A DNA stretch of 64,000 nucleotides from Lepus europaeus (GCF_033115175.1 NC_084827.1:174841401-174905400); one strand, 5' to 3'; positions 45,673-58,700 are shown, counted from the first letter of the stretch. Program-made: numbers and translations. The notes: a model not told the origin generated them from the sequence alone.

Positions 45673-46726
45673 AAAGCTACGCCCACCCTGCTTCCCTTTC
45701 TCCATACACACCTTTTTGTTTTACTTTTCTGTCAAAACGCCACTTTGGTTTGTCTTGGTTTTGCAACGAAGACAGAACTCTAAGGCTGCTGGCCACAGCA
45801 GAGGTCCAGAAGCTAATGCCTCTGCTTTCCTAGCCAAAACCCGGTGTTTCTGGAAACCTCTTGTTCCAACTGCAGGGTGGGAAGGAACGAGGCCAGGCCG
45901 CAGGGATGGCCGCAGGCTGGGGCCAGCATCGCCACATTCAGTCCTGTCCCTTGGCCTCCCACAGCGTGTCAGCCAACCCCGCTCCTCCTTGGCTCTCCCA
46001 GGTGACTAGGGACCAGGACAGAGGGCAAGCAGACGGGCCCCTCCTGCACTCGCTCTCTGCTCCACCACCTCGGATTCTGCCCTGGGCAGCAGCAGAGTGA
46101 AGGGCAGGGGCCCTGAGCACCCCTGGCGCAGGCCCAGAGGCGGCGGTGCTCCCTAGCTAGGGCACTGTTGACAGCAGCTACTGTGCAGAGGGCCACACGC
46201 GCCCCTCCCACCCCGACCCTCAGAGGCTCAGAGGGATGAGACAATTTGGTCCCGGACACTGCATCAGTGAGGGGGCGCCCATCTGTCCGTGGGCCCCAGG
46301 GCCTTGGCTCAGCTGCACCCCCTGTCCATCACTGCCTCCACTCCTCCCCCTTAATTACCTTCCTACCCCACCTCCTGGCTCCACATCACCCTGCCTGATT
46401 CTCAGGGTACAGGCACCCAAAAATGTGGGAGAACAACACAGCTTTTCAGACAAAAGGGCAATCCTGAAAGTCATCCTGAGGCCACCCTTCAGGGACAGAA
46501 CCCCGCCTGTCCTTCATGGTGGCCCTAGGCTCACCGTGCCCACTCCACTTGCTGTCTGGTATGTGGTTCTGCTTCTCTATTGGACAAGAACACCGTGCAA
46601 GTTTTGCCATTGTCTATAAGGAAAAACGCAGGGAAGGGGAGGGTGATTCCAAGAGTCAACGTTTAGTAGAAGAGAATCCCAGAAATAGTCCAAATTTTAA
46701 GACTCAGAATGCCAATTTGAAAGCCC
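45673..46726. other. Unique intergenic sequence
   Basis: Moderately GC-rich. No gene recognised. Confidence 0.45.
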
Positions 46727-47025
46727 AGGGCGAGCCTCTGGCGCAGCGGCTGGGACACTGTTTGGGACATTCATATCTCCATCAGAGTGCCTGAGCTTGA
46801 GTCCTGGCTCCTCTGCTTCCAAGCTAGCTTCCCGCTAGCCTGCACCCTGGGCGGCAGCAGATGACGGCTCAAGTCCTTGGGTCCCTGATACCGACAGGAG
46901 ACCTGGGTCCAATTCCTGGCTCCTGGTCTTGGCCTGGCCCAACCCCAACTGTTGTAGGCATTTAGAGAGTGAACTGGTGGATAGGAGCTCTGCCTCTCTT
47001 TGCCTTTCGAATAATAATATAAACA
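46727..47025 (+). mobile_element. CSINE, older subfamily
   Basis: The head is gggcgagcctctggcgcagc. The body has gcggcagcagatgacggctc, and the end is ttgcctttcgaataa. Confidence 0.88.
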
Positions 47026-47204
47026 CAGCTGCTATCAAGTATATGCGTGTATGTGTGTGCGTGTATAAAATCTTATTCCATTTAAGAAAACAACTTTTAG
47101 GGAGAGTGTGAAAGTTATTCAAGAGGGACCATTTTTGTTGAAATGTTCATGGGGCAGACAGGAGAACTGGCATTACTAAATGCCCATCGTCTACTACAAC
47201 CCAC

Positions 47205-47330
47205 AGAAAGGAACTTTATGTCTATCTCATTTATCTTCCCAACAGCCTTTGGGGGCGGGGTGGGGGAGTGGGAGAATCAGTCCCTTGGAATTATACAGAA
47301 GAGAGACACAAGCCGACTTCTCGATGTCGC
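47205..47330 (-). repeat. MIR-type fragment, reverse orientation
   Basis: Contains tctcatttatcttcccaaca and aatcagtcccttggaattat, a diverged reversed MIR core. Confidence 0.45.
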
Positions 47331-47939
47331 TCTTTGTTTCGTCACAGAGCCTTTGGGGACACATACACCCGGTGTCAGCAATGAGCCACACTGTAGACCT
47401 CAACAAAATAGTACTCTTGTGAGAGAAGGCTGGAAGAGGGGCGTCACAGGCAAACAGCCCCAGAGACTGCTGGGTGCCTTCTTTAATGGACTACTGCGGG
47501 CAGAATGGCGACTTCCCTCAAGGGATGTCCAGAACCCGGGAATCCCACCTTATGTGGCGAAAGGTAAGGACCTGGAGAGGAGGAGCTCATCCGGAATTCT
47601 CTGGGTGGGCCTGGAATGTGACCACACCTGCCCTGATCAGACACACACAAGAGCAGAAGGCAAGGGGGCCGCTGGGACTGCTGCCCTCTCCCTGCCTCCC
47701 TTGCTCGCTTGCAAATAACCACTCTTACTACTGCACGATGAGCACACGGTTAGGCAGCACGGCGCTCTTCTGTCTTTCTCGCTCCCTGGACAAGGTGGGC
47801 AGGGGTCTCTCCCGCAACTACTTCCAGGAAGCCCTGTTCATGCAACTCTCTGGACCCCGCCCCTTTACCCTCACAGATGACCCCTTCACATCTCAGAAAT
47901 GGCATTCACACGGACTCTCCAACTGCAGGAATCATGGGA
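47331..47939. other. Intergenic sequence, probably old repeat in part
   Basis: Contains an old-repeat-like phrase (gggtgggcctggaatgtgac). A 286-codon open frame starts at 47474 and runs through a MIR and into the following SINE, so it is not accepted as coding. Confidence 0.4.
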
Positions 47940-48090
47940 GAAAAATCTCTGGTTTGGTGGGAAGACCCCTAGCTGGGAGGCCAGGAAGCCTCTGTTCTAA
48001 TTCCAACAGGCCCCAGGGTGACTTCGCACAGGCTGCAACCACCCTGAGGCGTTATTTCCACAACTGTGAATGGGTGGGGTTTGATAAGCA
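47940..48090 (+). repeat. MIR-type ancient SINE
   Basis: The segment cagggtgacttcgcacaggc, followed by ccaccctgaggcgttatttc and cacaactgtgaatgggt, is a forward MIR core. Confidence 0.55.
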
Positions 48091-48111
48091 AAACCTTACG
48101 AATCTCTCCAG

Positions 48112-48326
48112 GGTCCGGTGGTTTGGCTTAGTGGGTAAAGCTGCCGTCTGTGATGCCAGCATCCTGTATGTGTGCCGGTTCATGTCCCAGGCTGTTCCTC
48201 TTCTGATCCACCTCCCTGCTAATGCTCCTGGCTTCAGTCTGGCCCATGTTGTGGCCCTTTGGGGGAGTGAACCAGTAAATGGAAGATTTCTGTCTCTCCT
48301 CTTTCAAATAAATTTTTTAAAAAAAA
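48112..48326 (+). mobile_element. CSINE, internally deleted
   Basis: The head is gggtccggtggtttggctta. About 60-100 bp of the middle is missing before cttcagtctggccca. It ends in caaataaattttttaaa. Confidence 0.88.
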
Positions 48327-48417
48327 CTTTCTAGTATTATTGATTTGTTTAGGTTATTAATTGCATTCCACTGTTTGCATGATAAGTTTCATTACCCTTG
48401 GAGAGGTACAGCAACTC

Positions 48418-48694
48418 ATTTTTTTAAAGATTTATTTATTTGAATTTCAGAGTTAGGGAGAGACAGGGAGAGATCTTTTATCCGCTGGTTCACTCAGATG
48501 GCCACAATGGCCAGGGTTTGGCCAGGCAAAAGCTGGGTCTCTCATGTGGGTGCAGGAGCCCAAACACTTGGGCCATCCTCCACACTTGCAGGGAGCTGGG
48601 TGGGAAGTGGTGCAGCCGTAACACAACTGGCACCTATATGGGATGCCAGCACCGCAGGCAGCAGCTTTACCCGCTGCACCACAGCACCAGCCCC
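48418..48694 (-). mobile_element. CSINE, reverse orientation
   Basis: It runs from the reversed tail (taaagatttatttatttgaa) to the reversed head (ccacagcaccagcccc). Confidence 0.9.
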
Positions 48695-48995
48695 GACTCT
48701 TCACTTTTTAAACAGAAGTTTGGTTTGCCTCCCTGAGGCCCCCAGCCTCGGTAATCCTCTGCATTTTGTAGTCCAAAGATTCAGACCAACAGCCGTAGTT
48801 GGTTTGAATACACCAGTCCTGCCCAGCCCCACCCCCATCTTGTCACTGTGGTAGAAACCAGAAGAAAGATCAAGGGCTGGAACCAAATAATGTTTGTTTC
48901 CTGAGCCATTTGAATTGCTGCTGCTCTGAAGTGACTAAAGGTAAGCAATCAGAGATATTTTCAGAATAAACCTACAACAACGTAAAACTGTGAGT
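48695..48995. other. Unique intergenic sequence
   Basis: Nothing recognised. Confidence 0.4.
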
Positions 48996-49206
48996 GGGGC
49001 TGGCACTGTGGAGCAGTATGTTCAGCCACCTGCAAGGCCAGCATCCCATTTAAGCACTGGTTCAAGTCCTGGCTGCTCCAATTCTGCTAATGTGCCTGGG
49101 AAAGCAGTGGCACACAAATGCTTGGGCCCCCTGCCACCCGCTTGGGAGACACAGATGGAGTTCTTGGCTCCTGGCTTCGGACTGGCCCAGCTGCAGCCAT
49201 TTGGGT
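48996..49206 (+). mobile_element. CSINE, 3' truncated
   Basis: The head is ggggctggcactgtggagca. The element stops after the cagctgcagccatttggg segment, without a CT block or tail. Confidence 0.85.
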
Positions 49207-49239
49207 AAGAACTATAATAGAAGCTAGAAGCTTAGCGTT

Positions 49240-49380
49240 TTAGAGTATGTGGGAGTTTAATCTAGTCTGCTCACTTAATTTGACAGTCAAGCAAATATTT
49301 AGTGAAAGTTACATGACTTATCCAAAGTCAAATTTGAAAGAGTCCCAGTTCTCTAAATTCAGAGTCCAATCATCTTTCTA
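49240..49380 (-). repeat. Possible MIR fragment
   Basis: The segment gttacatgacttatccaaag, followed by gagtcccagttctcta, is weakly reminiscent of a reversed MIR. Confidence 0.35.
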
Positions 49381-49389
49381 AAATACTAC

Positions 49390-49707
49390 AAGGCCAGCGC
49401 TGTGGCTTAATGGGTTAAAGCCACAACCTCCAGCACCGGCATCCCATACAGGCACCAGTTCCAGTCCTGGCTGCTCCACTTCCAATCCAGCTCCCTGCTA
49501 ATACTCCTAGGAAAGCAGTGGAGGATGTCCCAAGTGCTTGGGCCCCTGCACCCACGTGGAAGACCCAGAAGTTGTTCCTGGCTCCTAGCTTTGGTCTGGC
49601 CCAGCCCTGGCCATTGTGGCCATGTAGGGAGTGAACCAGCAGATACAAAAGCTCTCTTTCTCTATCCTTCGTTCTGTTAACTCTTTCAAATAAATAAATA
49701 AATCTTT
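49390..49707 (+). mobile_element. CSINE, full length
   Basis: The head is aggccagcgctgtggcttaa. The tail is caaataaataaataaatct, running straight into the reversed L1 tail. Confidence 0.92.
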
Positions 49708-50026
49708 AATTTTAACTTTTATTTAATGAATATAAATTTCCAAACTATAGCTTATGAATTACAATGGCTTTTTCTCCCATAACTTCCCTCCCACCCGCGA
49801 CCCTCCCCTCTCCCACTCCCTCTCCCATTCCATTCACATCAAGATTTATTTTCAATTCTCTTTATATACAGAAGATCAATTTAGCATGTATTAAGTAAAG
49901 ATTTCAACAGTTTGCACCCACACAGAAACACAAAGTGTAAAGTACTGTTTGAGTACTAGTTATAGCATTAAATCACAATGTACAACACATTAAGGACAGA
50001 GATCCTACATGAGGAGTAAGTGCACA
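49708..50026 (-). mobile_element. L1 3' end, reverse orientation (left arm of palindrome)
   Basis: It reads as the reverse complement of the last ~320 bp of the rabbit L1, from the tail (taacttttatttaatgaata) back to agtaagtgcaca. It matches 50621-50940 in reverse. Confidence 0.93.
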
Positions 50027-50940
50027 AATGTGCCAGGGGATTCCAATTCAATCCCATCAAGGTGGCATGTACCAAGGCCATCTCACTAGTCAAAGTGATC
50101 AATTTCATTTCACAATTTATGACTCTGATAGGTTTAAGAGTCAAAGGGACCACATAAACAAGACTAGTGTCTGCAAATACTAACTGATAGAATTAAAAAG
50201 GGAGAGAACAATCCAACATGGGAAGCGGGATACACAGCAGACTCATAGAATGGCAGATGTCCTAAACAGCACTCTGGCCTCAGAATCAGCCCTTAAGGCA
50301 TTCGGATCTGGCTGAAGAGTCCATGAGAGTATTTCAGGCATGGAAAGCCAAGACACTCTGGCAAAAAAAAAAAAAAAAGACCTAAATGAAAGATCTCTTT
50401 GAGTGAGATCCCAGTGGAAAGAACAGGCCATCAAAGAAGGAGGCACCTTTCTCTGAAGGGAGGAGAGAACTTCCACTTTGACTATGACCTTGTCTAAATA
50501 AGATCAGAGATGGCAAACTCAAGAGGCTTCCATAGCCTTGGCAGCTCATGACTAGAGCCTAGGGTCATTACTGACGCCATAAACAAGAGTGTCAATTGTT
50601 AAGTCAACAACAGGAGTCACTGTGCACTTACTCTCCATGTAGGATCTCTTTCCTAATGTGTTATACTATGTGAATTAACGGTATAACTAGTACTCAAATA
50701 GTACTTTATACTTTGTGTTTCTGTGTGGGTGCAAACTGTTGAAATCTTTAGTTAGTATATACTAAATTGATCTTCTGTATATAAAGATAATTGAAAATGA
50801 ATGTTGAAGAATGGGATGGGAGAGGGAGCGGGACATGGGAGGGTTGCAGGTGGGAGGGAGGTTATGGGGGGGGGAAGCCTCTATAATCCAAAAGCTGTAC
50901 TTTGGAAATTTATATTTATTAAATAAAAGTTTAAAAAAAT
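50027..50940 (+). mobile_element. L1 3' UTR, forward orientation (right arm and spacer)
   Basis: It begins with aaatgtgccaggggattcca, equivalent to about 34640 in the reversed L1 at 33.75-36.26 kb, and continues without large gaps to the ttaaataaaagt tail. Confidence 0.93.
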
Positions 50941-51217
50941 ACTACACAGCTGTGAAATATGCGAAGAAATTTCCATGAGCCTTGTAAACAGCAGGAGAGG
51001 TGATGAAATCTCGCAGTGTTTTACCAATATTTCTAAAATTCTAAGTTGAAACAAACAGCTTTGAGTTTAAAGACATTTTCATCTTCAAACAACAACATAA
51101 TCGAAGTAAGAGCCAAATTGTGCAAAAGTACCCACAACCAAAAAAAAAAAATAATTGCTCATGGTGGACTTCCTCTGTCTGCTGGGTTATGTGATTAGAA
51201 AGAGAAGCGTCACCCTG
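50941..51217. other. Unique intergenic sequence
   Basis: No gene recognised. Confidence 0.4.
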
Positions 51218-51512
51218 GGGCAGGGGTGTGGCGCAGTGTCAGGGTGCTACCTGGGACACCCACATGGTGTTCTGGAACGCTGGGGCTAAGTCCCAGGCTC
51301 TGCTCCCACTTCCCGACGTCCTGTCAGAGTTACCTAGGAAAGCGGCAGGTGGTGGAGGAAGCAGTTCAGACTGCGCTGCCCACGTGTGAGACCTGGACTG
51401 AGCTCCTGGCTTCCAGCTTCAGCTGCAACTGGCTCAGGCCTGGCTGTTGCAGGCATCTGGGGAATAAGCCACTGGGTGGAAAAAACCTTACTCTGCTTTT
51501 CAAATAAAAGTA
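51218..51512 (+). mobile_element. CSINE, older subfamily
   Basis: The head is tggggcaggggtgtggcgca. The body has ggacacccacatggtg, and the end is ttttcaaataaaag. Confidence 0.85.
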
Positions 51513-51654
51513 GATATCTTAGGATCGTATCACACTCTCTATTCATAAACTTCAAACTGATAAAAAGTTCTGCCTCTCAAAATGGACTCTGCTTTCTCTA
51601 TAATACACCCATTCTGGTGATCAATTTTAAGGTTTACTTACAACAATGTTTTAT

Positions 51655-51951
51655 GCTTTAAAAATTTATTTGAAAGGCAGAGTTAGAGAGACCTTCCATC
51701 TGCTGGTTCACTTTCCAAATGACCACAATAGCCAGGGCCGGGCCATGTGAAAGCCAGGAGCCTGGACCTCCATCTGGGTCTCCCACATGGGTAGCAACAG
51801 CCCAAGAATTTGGGCCAATTTATGCTGCCCTCCCAGGTGTATTAGCAGGAAGAGGATCAGAAGAGGAGCAGCTGGGACTCGAACTAGCACCCATAGAGGA
51901 CGCCGGTGCTGCAGGCAGCAGCCCAACCTGCTACACCACAATGCTGGCCCC
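51655..51951 (-). mobile_element. CSINE, reverse orientation
   Basis: It runs from aaaaatttatttgaaaggca to the reversed head accacaatgctggcccc. Confidence 0.88.
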
Positions 51952-52007
51952 TTTATTATTAGGTTGACCAGGGCTAATACATCAAGTAACTCCTAGCTCA
52001 TCCTACT

Positions 52008-52228
52008 TTTAAACATTTTATTTGAAAGGCAGAGTGATGGGGATTCAGAGGAGGGGGGAGGTGCGGGGAAAGAGAGATATCTTTCATCTACTGGTTGGAC
52101 AAGCCAGGGCTGGGCCACACTCAAGCCAGGAGCCAGGACCTCTGCCCAAGTCTCCCACATGCCTGGCAGGGGCCCAAGTACTAGGGCTAGCGTCTGCTGC
52201 CTTCCCAGGTACATTAGCAGGAAGCCAT
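52008..52228 (-). mobile_element. CSINE, reverse orientation, 5' truncated
   Basis: It runs from acattttatttgaaaggcag to ggtacattagcaggaag. The SINE head is absent. Confidence 0.82.
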
Positions 52229-54464
52229 CCCACAGCTCAGCCTACTTTGACAATCATCTAGGTTTCCTTCTGGAATGACCTCTGATTTGTTTCTGCTTTC
52301 TCTCTGCTGGCCCACCTGAACTACATACCAAAAACTGAAGAGATGTTGGCAAAGAACAAAGTTACCACCTATGATAACTGGCCTGGTTGTCATGGCTGCA
52401 GGCGGTGGAGTCGCCGTCCGGTGGTAGGCAGGTTTGCAGACCCGGAACACGCCGATTCCCCAGCAGCTCTCAGGTCTTCACAAATCCACAAAGTTAACAC
52501 TCACCCGCCCGCACAGTTGCTTCAGCTCCCTTTTCCTTTCAACCTGGATCCTAAACTCCTTGGAGTAAAAGAACAGAGATTACACAAACAACCTGGCCAG
52601 CAGAAAGGGAGCAACGCGACCGTCTGGAAACACCCGTTCTCTTCTGCGGTAACTCTCTCCATGCCACTCTGTGCCAGGCACTGGCGAGAACAGCTCCTGC
52701 AGACGGTGACGCAGGAAGCTGAAACAGACCGCCTGCAGCGTCTCACTGGCCAGGGGATCCGAGTAAAAATGGCCATGCCGAGGGAAAACGATGACCCTGG
52801 AGAAACACCACAGCGCTATTCCTTGATGTATCTCCTTGCGCTGAAGGTCAAGTTGGTCAGCAGCTGGAGAAATTCCCACACCACAGGCACAAGGTGGGCA
52901 GGGACGATGGTAGGCTGGAGAATACCATGAAACTTCCAAGTTGTTCCTTCCGGGCACCAGAACATGAAACGCTCTGAGAGGAAAAGGTTCCGTATTCTCT
53001 CCATCCATCTGGTATGCTCAGAACTACGGGAGCAAACAGGATCTTGACAGCACAGCCTTGCTCATGGGGGAATGAAAACTCCTCTTTCCCAGTTGCTAAC
53101 CTGTTGGTGCTTACAGACAACTTATTTAGATTCAGTTCTCCAAGGCTGCAAACTCTGGCTTAAATGACTTAACGTTCCTTTTACAACAACCAAACTCCTC
53201 CTGGTGAATTTGGTTCAGGGCGATTTTAACTTGAAACACGAACAGTGGTGATGCCATTTTCTGAATCCATTTAGTTCTTTCAAAATTAGTTTTATTATTT
53301 TTTTTAAAGTAGAAGTTCTCACTTAAATTGGAGGCCATAGTGGAATAGGCCATGTCCTCCTAAAAGAAAGGGGGGTGGTAGGGGGCGTGAGATGCAGTGG
53401 GTCATGAGTGGAGAGGGCAGAATCGTGGCTTTTCCTGATTGAAGACATAACTTCCACCTTCCTCCGCATCTCTCTCTTGTAACTGCTCCCAAGTTCTGCA
53501 AAGCTTTGAACGAACACCTGCTTTCCAAAAGCCATGGCACACACAATTCCTGTCGCCCCACCTAACGCCCTGCCATCTGGAGGTGCCAGGGGGTGCTGTG
53601 AGTTGTCACAGTGACTGAAAGGTGCTGTGGACATTAGAAGCAGGAATGGAGACATCAAACGCTTTGCCGTAACTCTCTACCAGGAAGATTGTGCCTATCC
53701 CTTGTCGGAAGATACTGGACGGCATTTCTTAACATAAGATGGCTAAGAATATTCACACGAAAACACGACCCAAGAGATCTCGGAACCGGTGTGACAAACA
53801 GGAAGCGCAGAGCACAGGGAGGTTACTGTTGGCCAGGGAGAGGGCAGCCAAGGCTGAGGCCTCGGACTGACCAGGCTCTGCTCCACCAAAGCCCAGGGAC
53901 TCTGCCGCATGTCCCATCCTAAGTGATGTAAGGACACACTTTGGGAATACATCTGACTGGACGAACAAGTGTCAGCAAAAGCCCTAATTCCCTTAGTGAA
54001 ATAGGCAAAATGAACCCAATGGGCTTTCCTTACATCGTCGCTAATTCCCATTTTAACCAGCAGCTTCCCGAAGAACCGTCACCGAAACTGTGTAACATGC
54101 GGCAGTGTAGACCCGATTCTTTGGCCATCTGGACTTGTGCCTTCTGCCGTTATATTCCTTAGCACAACTTTCTGCTAACGTTAAGTACGTGATTGTTCAA
54201 CGTACCTTAGTCACACAGAGAATATTCTAATATATTCCTAAGACCTCAGCTCCTGGTGAGAGCGCAGTGGTCCAACACATGTGCGTGGATCTTGAGGGCA
54301 TAACGGGACAAGAGGTACAAATACCTTCAGCTGTTGATCAGGTCTTCTGGAAGTCCCAAGGCAAACTCCCTGGGGGTTTCCCTTGCAGTTTCTTGCATGG
54401 GAAGTTCAGCAGCATTCTCAGCACCAGCACTGCCCTTCTTCCAGCCCTTCTCTCAGAGAGGGAG
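52229..54464. other. Unique intergenic sequence
   Basis: Overlapping open frames occur on both strands at 52343-53008 (195 codons plus, 142 codons minus). A cactctgtgccaggcactgg phrase suggests an embedded MIR. No recognised protein. Confidence 0.45.
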
Positions 54465-54790
54465 GGGAGGGGGGCGGTGCTGTGGCATAGCAGGTAAAGC
54501 CACCGCCTGCAGTGCTGGCATCCCATATGGGCGCTGGTTCGAGCCCTAGCTGCTCCACTTCCCATCCAGCTCTCTGCTATGGCCTGGGAAAGCAGCAGAG
54601 GATGGCCCAAGTCCTTGGGCCCTTGCACCCACGTGGGAGACCTGGAGGAAGCTCCTGGCTCTGGATCGGCGCAGCTCTAGCCATTGCGGCCAACTGGGGA
54701 GTGAACCAGCAGATGGAAGACCTCCCTCTCTCTCTGCCTCTCCTTCTCTCTCTGTGTAACTCATTCAAATAAATAAATCTTTAAAAAAAG
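54465..54790 (+). mobile_element. CSINE, full length
   Basis: The head is ggggcggtgctgtggcatag and the end is caaataaataaatctttaaa. It is the last SINE before the TRIP12 3' UTR. Confidence 0.93.
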
Positions 54791-55749
54791 GAAGAGGAAG
54801 CGACAGGACCGGATAACCTGAGGTTACTCATCTCGCTGAGAACAAGAGAAGGACAGGCACGGGCTTCAGGAAGCACCTGAGCTGGGAGCTGCACTGCAGC
54901 AGCCACATCCCATCTCAGGGACAACCTGAGGATGGATTTTATGTCCACTGCTTCAAGACGGACCCTGTGTGCTTGGTATTGGAATAATGGCTGAGTAACT
55001 GTCAAAACATTCCCATGCCACCATCATTCATAACCCCCACCCGCTCCCCAAGTGGGATGCTACCGAGCCCCAAACACAGAATGGGTCACAGATCGGTCGC
55101 AAGTGCTCTTATATTTCATCTGTGAAGACCAAGAGAGTCACTGAAGAAGTGGTTTTCTCCTTGGGCAGTCATGCCAAGCCAACTCATTAAGTGTGTGTGT
55201 GTACTCGATTAGATGTGCTGTGTATCTGTACCCATATATATATATTGCACTTGCTTAGAACCCTTGCAAATGGAAAAACAAAACAAAAATCCCCTAAGTG
55301 CAGTCATCCTTCATTTATAGAGTTCATCTTTGCTTTCATAAATAATTTAAGTTTTCTGTGGCAATGAAACAGACTGATGTGGACAAGTGGCCAGGGTAGA
55401 ACAGCCAGTCACGGAAAGCAAGCGCAGTGACTTCACGGTGCCCTAAGTGAGAGTCTCTACCACATCTCAGCACACTTCCATGTATCTTCCAGTCCCAAAG
55501 GCAGCACCCCGCCAGCAGATAGGGGGATCTTACAAAAGTGCCCATCTCTCTCCAAGAATAAACAAGTAACAGGGCTACCTCTGAATTTTTTGTCTCCTGC
55601 TATGTTCTCCACTCTCTGCCTCCCAAAGCTAAGATCACGGCATGACTCACCAAATCGAGCTTTCCAAAAGCCACCCAAGTAAGCACATATTTAATTATCA
55701 GAAGACCCTCTAATGTGTTTAATAAAATTGACCATGTAGGATAATGCTG
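54791..55749. other. Unique sequence downstream of TRIP12
   Basis: No SINE or gene is recognised. It may still include part of the TRIP12 3' UTR. Confidence 0.45.
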
Positions 55750-55755
55750 TTTATT
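55750..55755 (-). terminator. TRIP12: Candidate distal poly(A) signal of TRIP12
   Basis: AATAAA on the minus strand, about 3.5 kb past the stop codon. The following sequence has only a weak GU/U-rich element. Confidence 0.35.
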
Positions 55756-58700
55756 AAAAATATAGTCAGGGAGAAGGAAGTCAGTGCATTTATGCAATTT
55801 TACATACACATCTGTAGTTTGAGGTTCCATTATTCCAACAGTTCATATAAATCACTGTTTGAGATAAAAGGAAAAAAATGCTTTACAGGAGATCAGCAAT
55901 TGGTTATAGTTTGGTAATATGAGTAGACTTGTAGTAAAAATAAAACCACCTCTTCCATTATTAAAGAATGTCTCCTTTATGCAGAATGAGTCTTCAGAGT
56001 CAAGAACTTTTCCTTGCATAAGAACGGTTGACTTTAAGTTCCTGGAAAACACCCCATTCTGTTTTCCATATATAAATATATATATAAATGCTCTGTTTTG
56101 TCGGGATTTTTTTTTTTGAGGTAACAAAGGAAGCATCTTGAGTGACTTGTCACTGAGTTATCCTTTGCTGTGAATGCCAACTACTGCAACGTCAAGCCCA
56201 AGACACATACAAGATCATTTCTCTGATAGTCATAAATACAGATGACATTTCCAACAGCGTTCTCATTACAGCAGGGACACCAGAATGGATGGAGAGAGCC
56301 CGCAATCAGCCCAGGCTCACTCAGCTTTGCTGATGGGGAATCCACAATAGTATTCGAAGTACCCCGCCCCACAAAAGAACTCGTTTATCAACGTATTTTC
56401 ACATTGCCCCAGCAAGTCTCATTTTCCTGGAATGTCAATGACATCCCCATTTCCTGAGCTCATTCTCACAGCCAGGATGAATCAGAGGGAGACTGATCAA
56501 CTTCTAACCTGACTGTGGAAAACCAGGAGATGGATCTAACTTCTCGCATGCGCAAGTCGGTGCTTGCCCCTTGGCCCTCTCAGAGGCCCTAGGAAGTTGG
56601 TCCAGGGCAGGAAGCAAGTGGCCACTCCTCTCTACGTTATGCATCCAACTCAAGAGAACAGCCAAACCCAGGAAGGACAGACACTGAGCATGCTGCCACC
56701 TTCTCTGCAGACTGCTATGGTCCAAGGAAGTTCTCTGTCAGTACAAACACAGGGAAGCAGAGCTGCACCCAAGAAAGAAATGCACAATCCTTGCAGCTGT
56801 GTGAAAGCTACCTGCTGGATTTGGCTGCGATCATCTAGAACTCAACTCCTTGTCTGTCCCCGGTTAAACTACCTAGAATGTATAGCTCACGTCTTGGGGG
56901 GAAGGGAGGGGATTACATTGAGCCACCTCCCCTTCCTTCTTAAAGTAGAAGAGTTGAAACACCTGTTCTCATATCCAAAGTGGACCAAATCCGTTAACTG
57001 AATGACAACACAGATTCAATGTCAGCTGTGACCAACATCTGCCTGACTCCATCCAAGAGCAAGAGTCACGGAACAAGAGAAGCTTGGTTGCTACCCATCT
57101 GTGTGTTTAGAGCATACCAGGAAATCTGTGCTTGTTGATAGGACTACTAAGCAAATAAATTTAATGTGTTAGTGGAATAATAGCAAATGGAGTATGTGTC
57201 TTTTTCCTATAATGCATTAATTATTAAGGCCTCTGCCAACAGAGACTGCTTTAAAAAGAGAAGGGTTTTCCCGCCCCACAAACTCCAACAGTAAGCTGAA
57301 GACCAAAAGCTTACAGACAGAAAATCCACCGGGTTTGAAATACTCAGACTCCAGAGCAATCAATGAGGCCAAACCTGCCAGGGCCACAACATGGATAAAA
57401 TGTCAAATACAGATTTTTAATAGGAAACACTGTTTATACATATTTAAACTTTAACAGAACTCTTAAAAAAAAAAAAAAAGCAATGAAATGCTATGTTCAC
57501 ACATAAGCCTTTGTGCTTAGCTCGTAACACAGGTATCAGAACAGCTGAAAACAAATTGGTTCAGTCCTTCTCTTGAAGCAGCTATTCACCTGCCACACTG
57601 CCAGTGGTGAAATCGCAGAACCCAACTCCCAGGACATCAGGTAAAGCCACTGCTCAAAGCCTCTGCAAGGACAGAGAGACTCCCCCTGCCACCAACTCCT
57701 CTGATGGCTCCCTCCCACTGAATAAGGGTCCCTGTCCCCACAGCTGTCAGATGTTTCCATATAAGGCTAGTGACATATACAAGGGCTTCTTTGTCCATAA
57801 GACTTCAGAAGAGTGAATAAAAGAAAAATGATTTCTCAAAGTTCAATTAAAAAAACTGAGCCATCTTCTTCATTTTCAAAGGATGAAGTATGAAAATTTC
57901 TCTCAAATTTAGGCAAACAGGCTTAATTTTGAACCTCAGGAGGAAGGGTTTTCTTTCCATTTTCTTTCTACTTGTTCTGTCTCCAAGTTACTATCAAACT
58001 CAACAGCAAACTCAGCCCTGACTGTAATGATGCTCTTGCGTTGGAACACATCTGCGCAACAGCGTGGCCTGCAAACAGCACAAAGGGTGACGCGAATGTT
58101 ACTGATTTTCTGGTGAAAACAGAAACCTGATGGATTATTGCAGATTTGAAATCAGCAGAGGGAACAACTGGACAGCACTGCTTACAGGTGCTTCCCTCTC
58201 CGTGGAGACAAAGGCGGAACAAAGGCTTTGTCCTAAGTGAGTCCTGGGAGAAGAGGGCAGTGGACTAAAGGAAGAAACCCATGAACAAAAGCTGCAACCA
58301 AGGACAGGGGAGAAAAAACTTTTATCCAACAGGAACTGAAAACTGCTCATTTTGTTTAAACCTTTACATCCACTTAAAATGCCCTGGCCATAGGAAAAAT
58401 ACTGGCCAGTCCAAGCTGTAGACTTTTTAATGTATACAAAAGAAATGACCTTGAGTAACTGAGCTGCGGTTGGTGGCTGCTGCCAGAACTGCGATGTCCA
58501 CAGTCCTAGTCAGGGTAAAAGGCCAGTTAACACCGTACAGCTAGATTAAAACTAATCTCTAAGAAAGCCTACTTAGTTACAAAGGCTGAACTAACAGTGA
58601 CAAGATATTTCAATTCAATGAATGTTAAATTGTCTCAATTTGAGAGAACACCGGACAACAAGAGCCGCGGCTAATGGAAATGTAACATCTGTGAGTGCTC

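Noticed and set aside
47474..48334. 286-codon open frame
   Set aside because: It crosses an old repeat, a MIR and the body of a SINE. The translation matches no protein, and the frame is not maintained by any splice signal.
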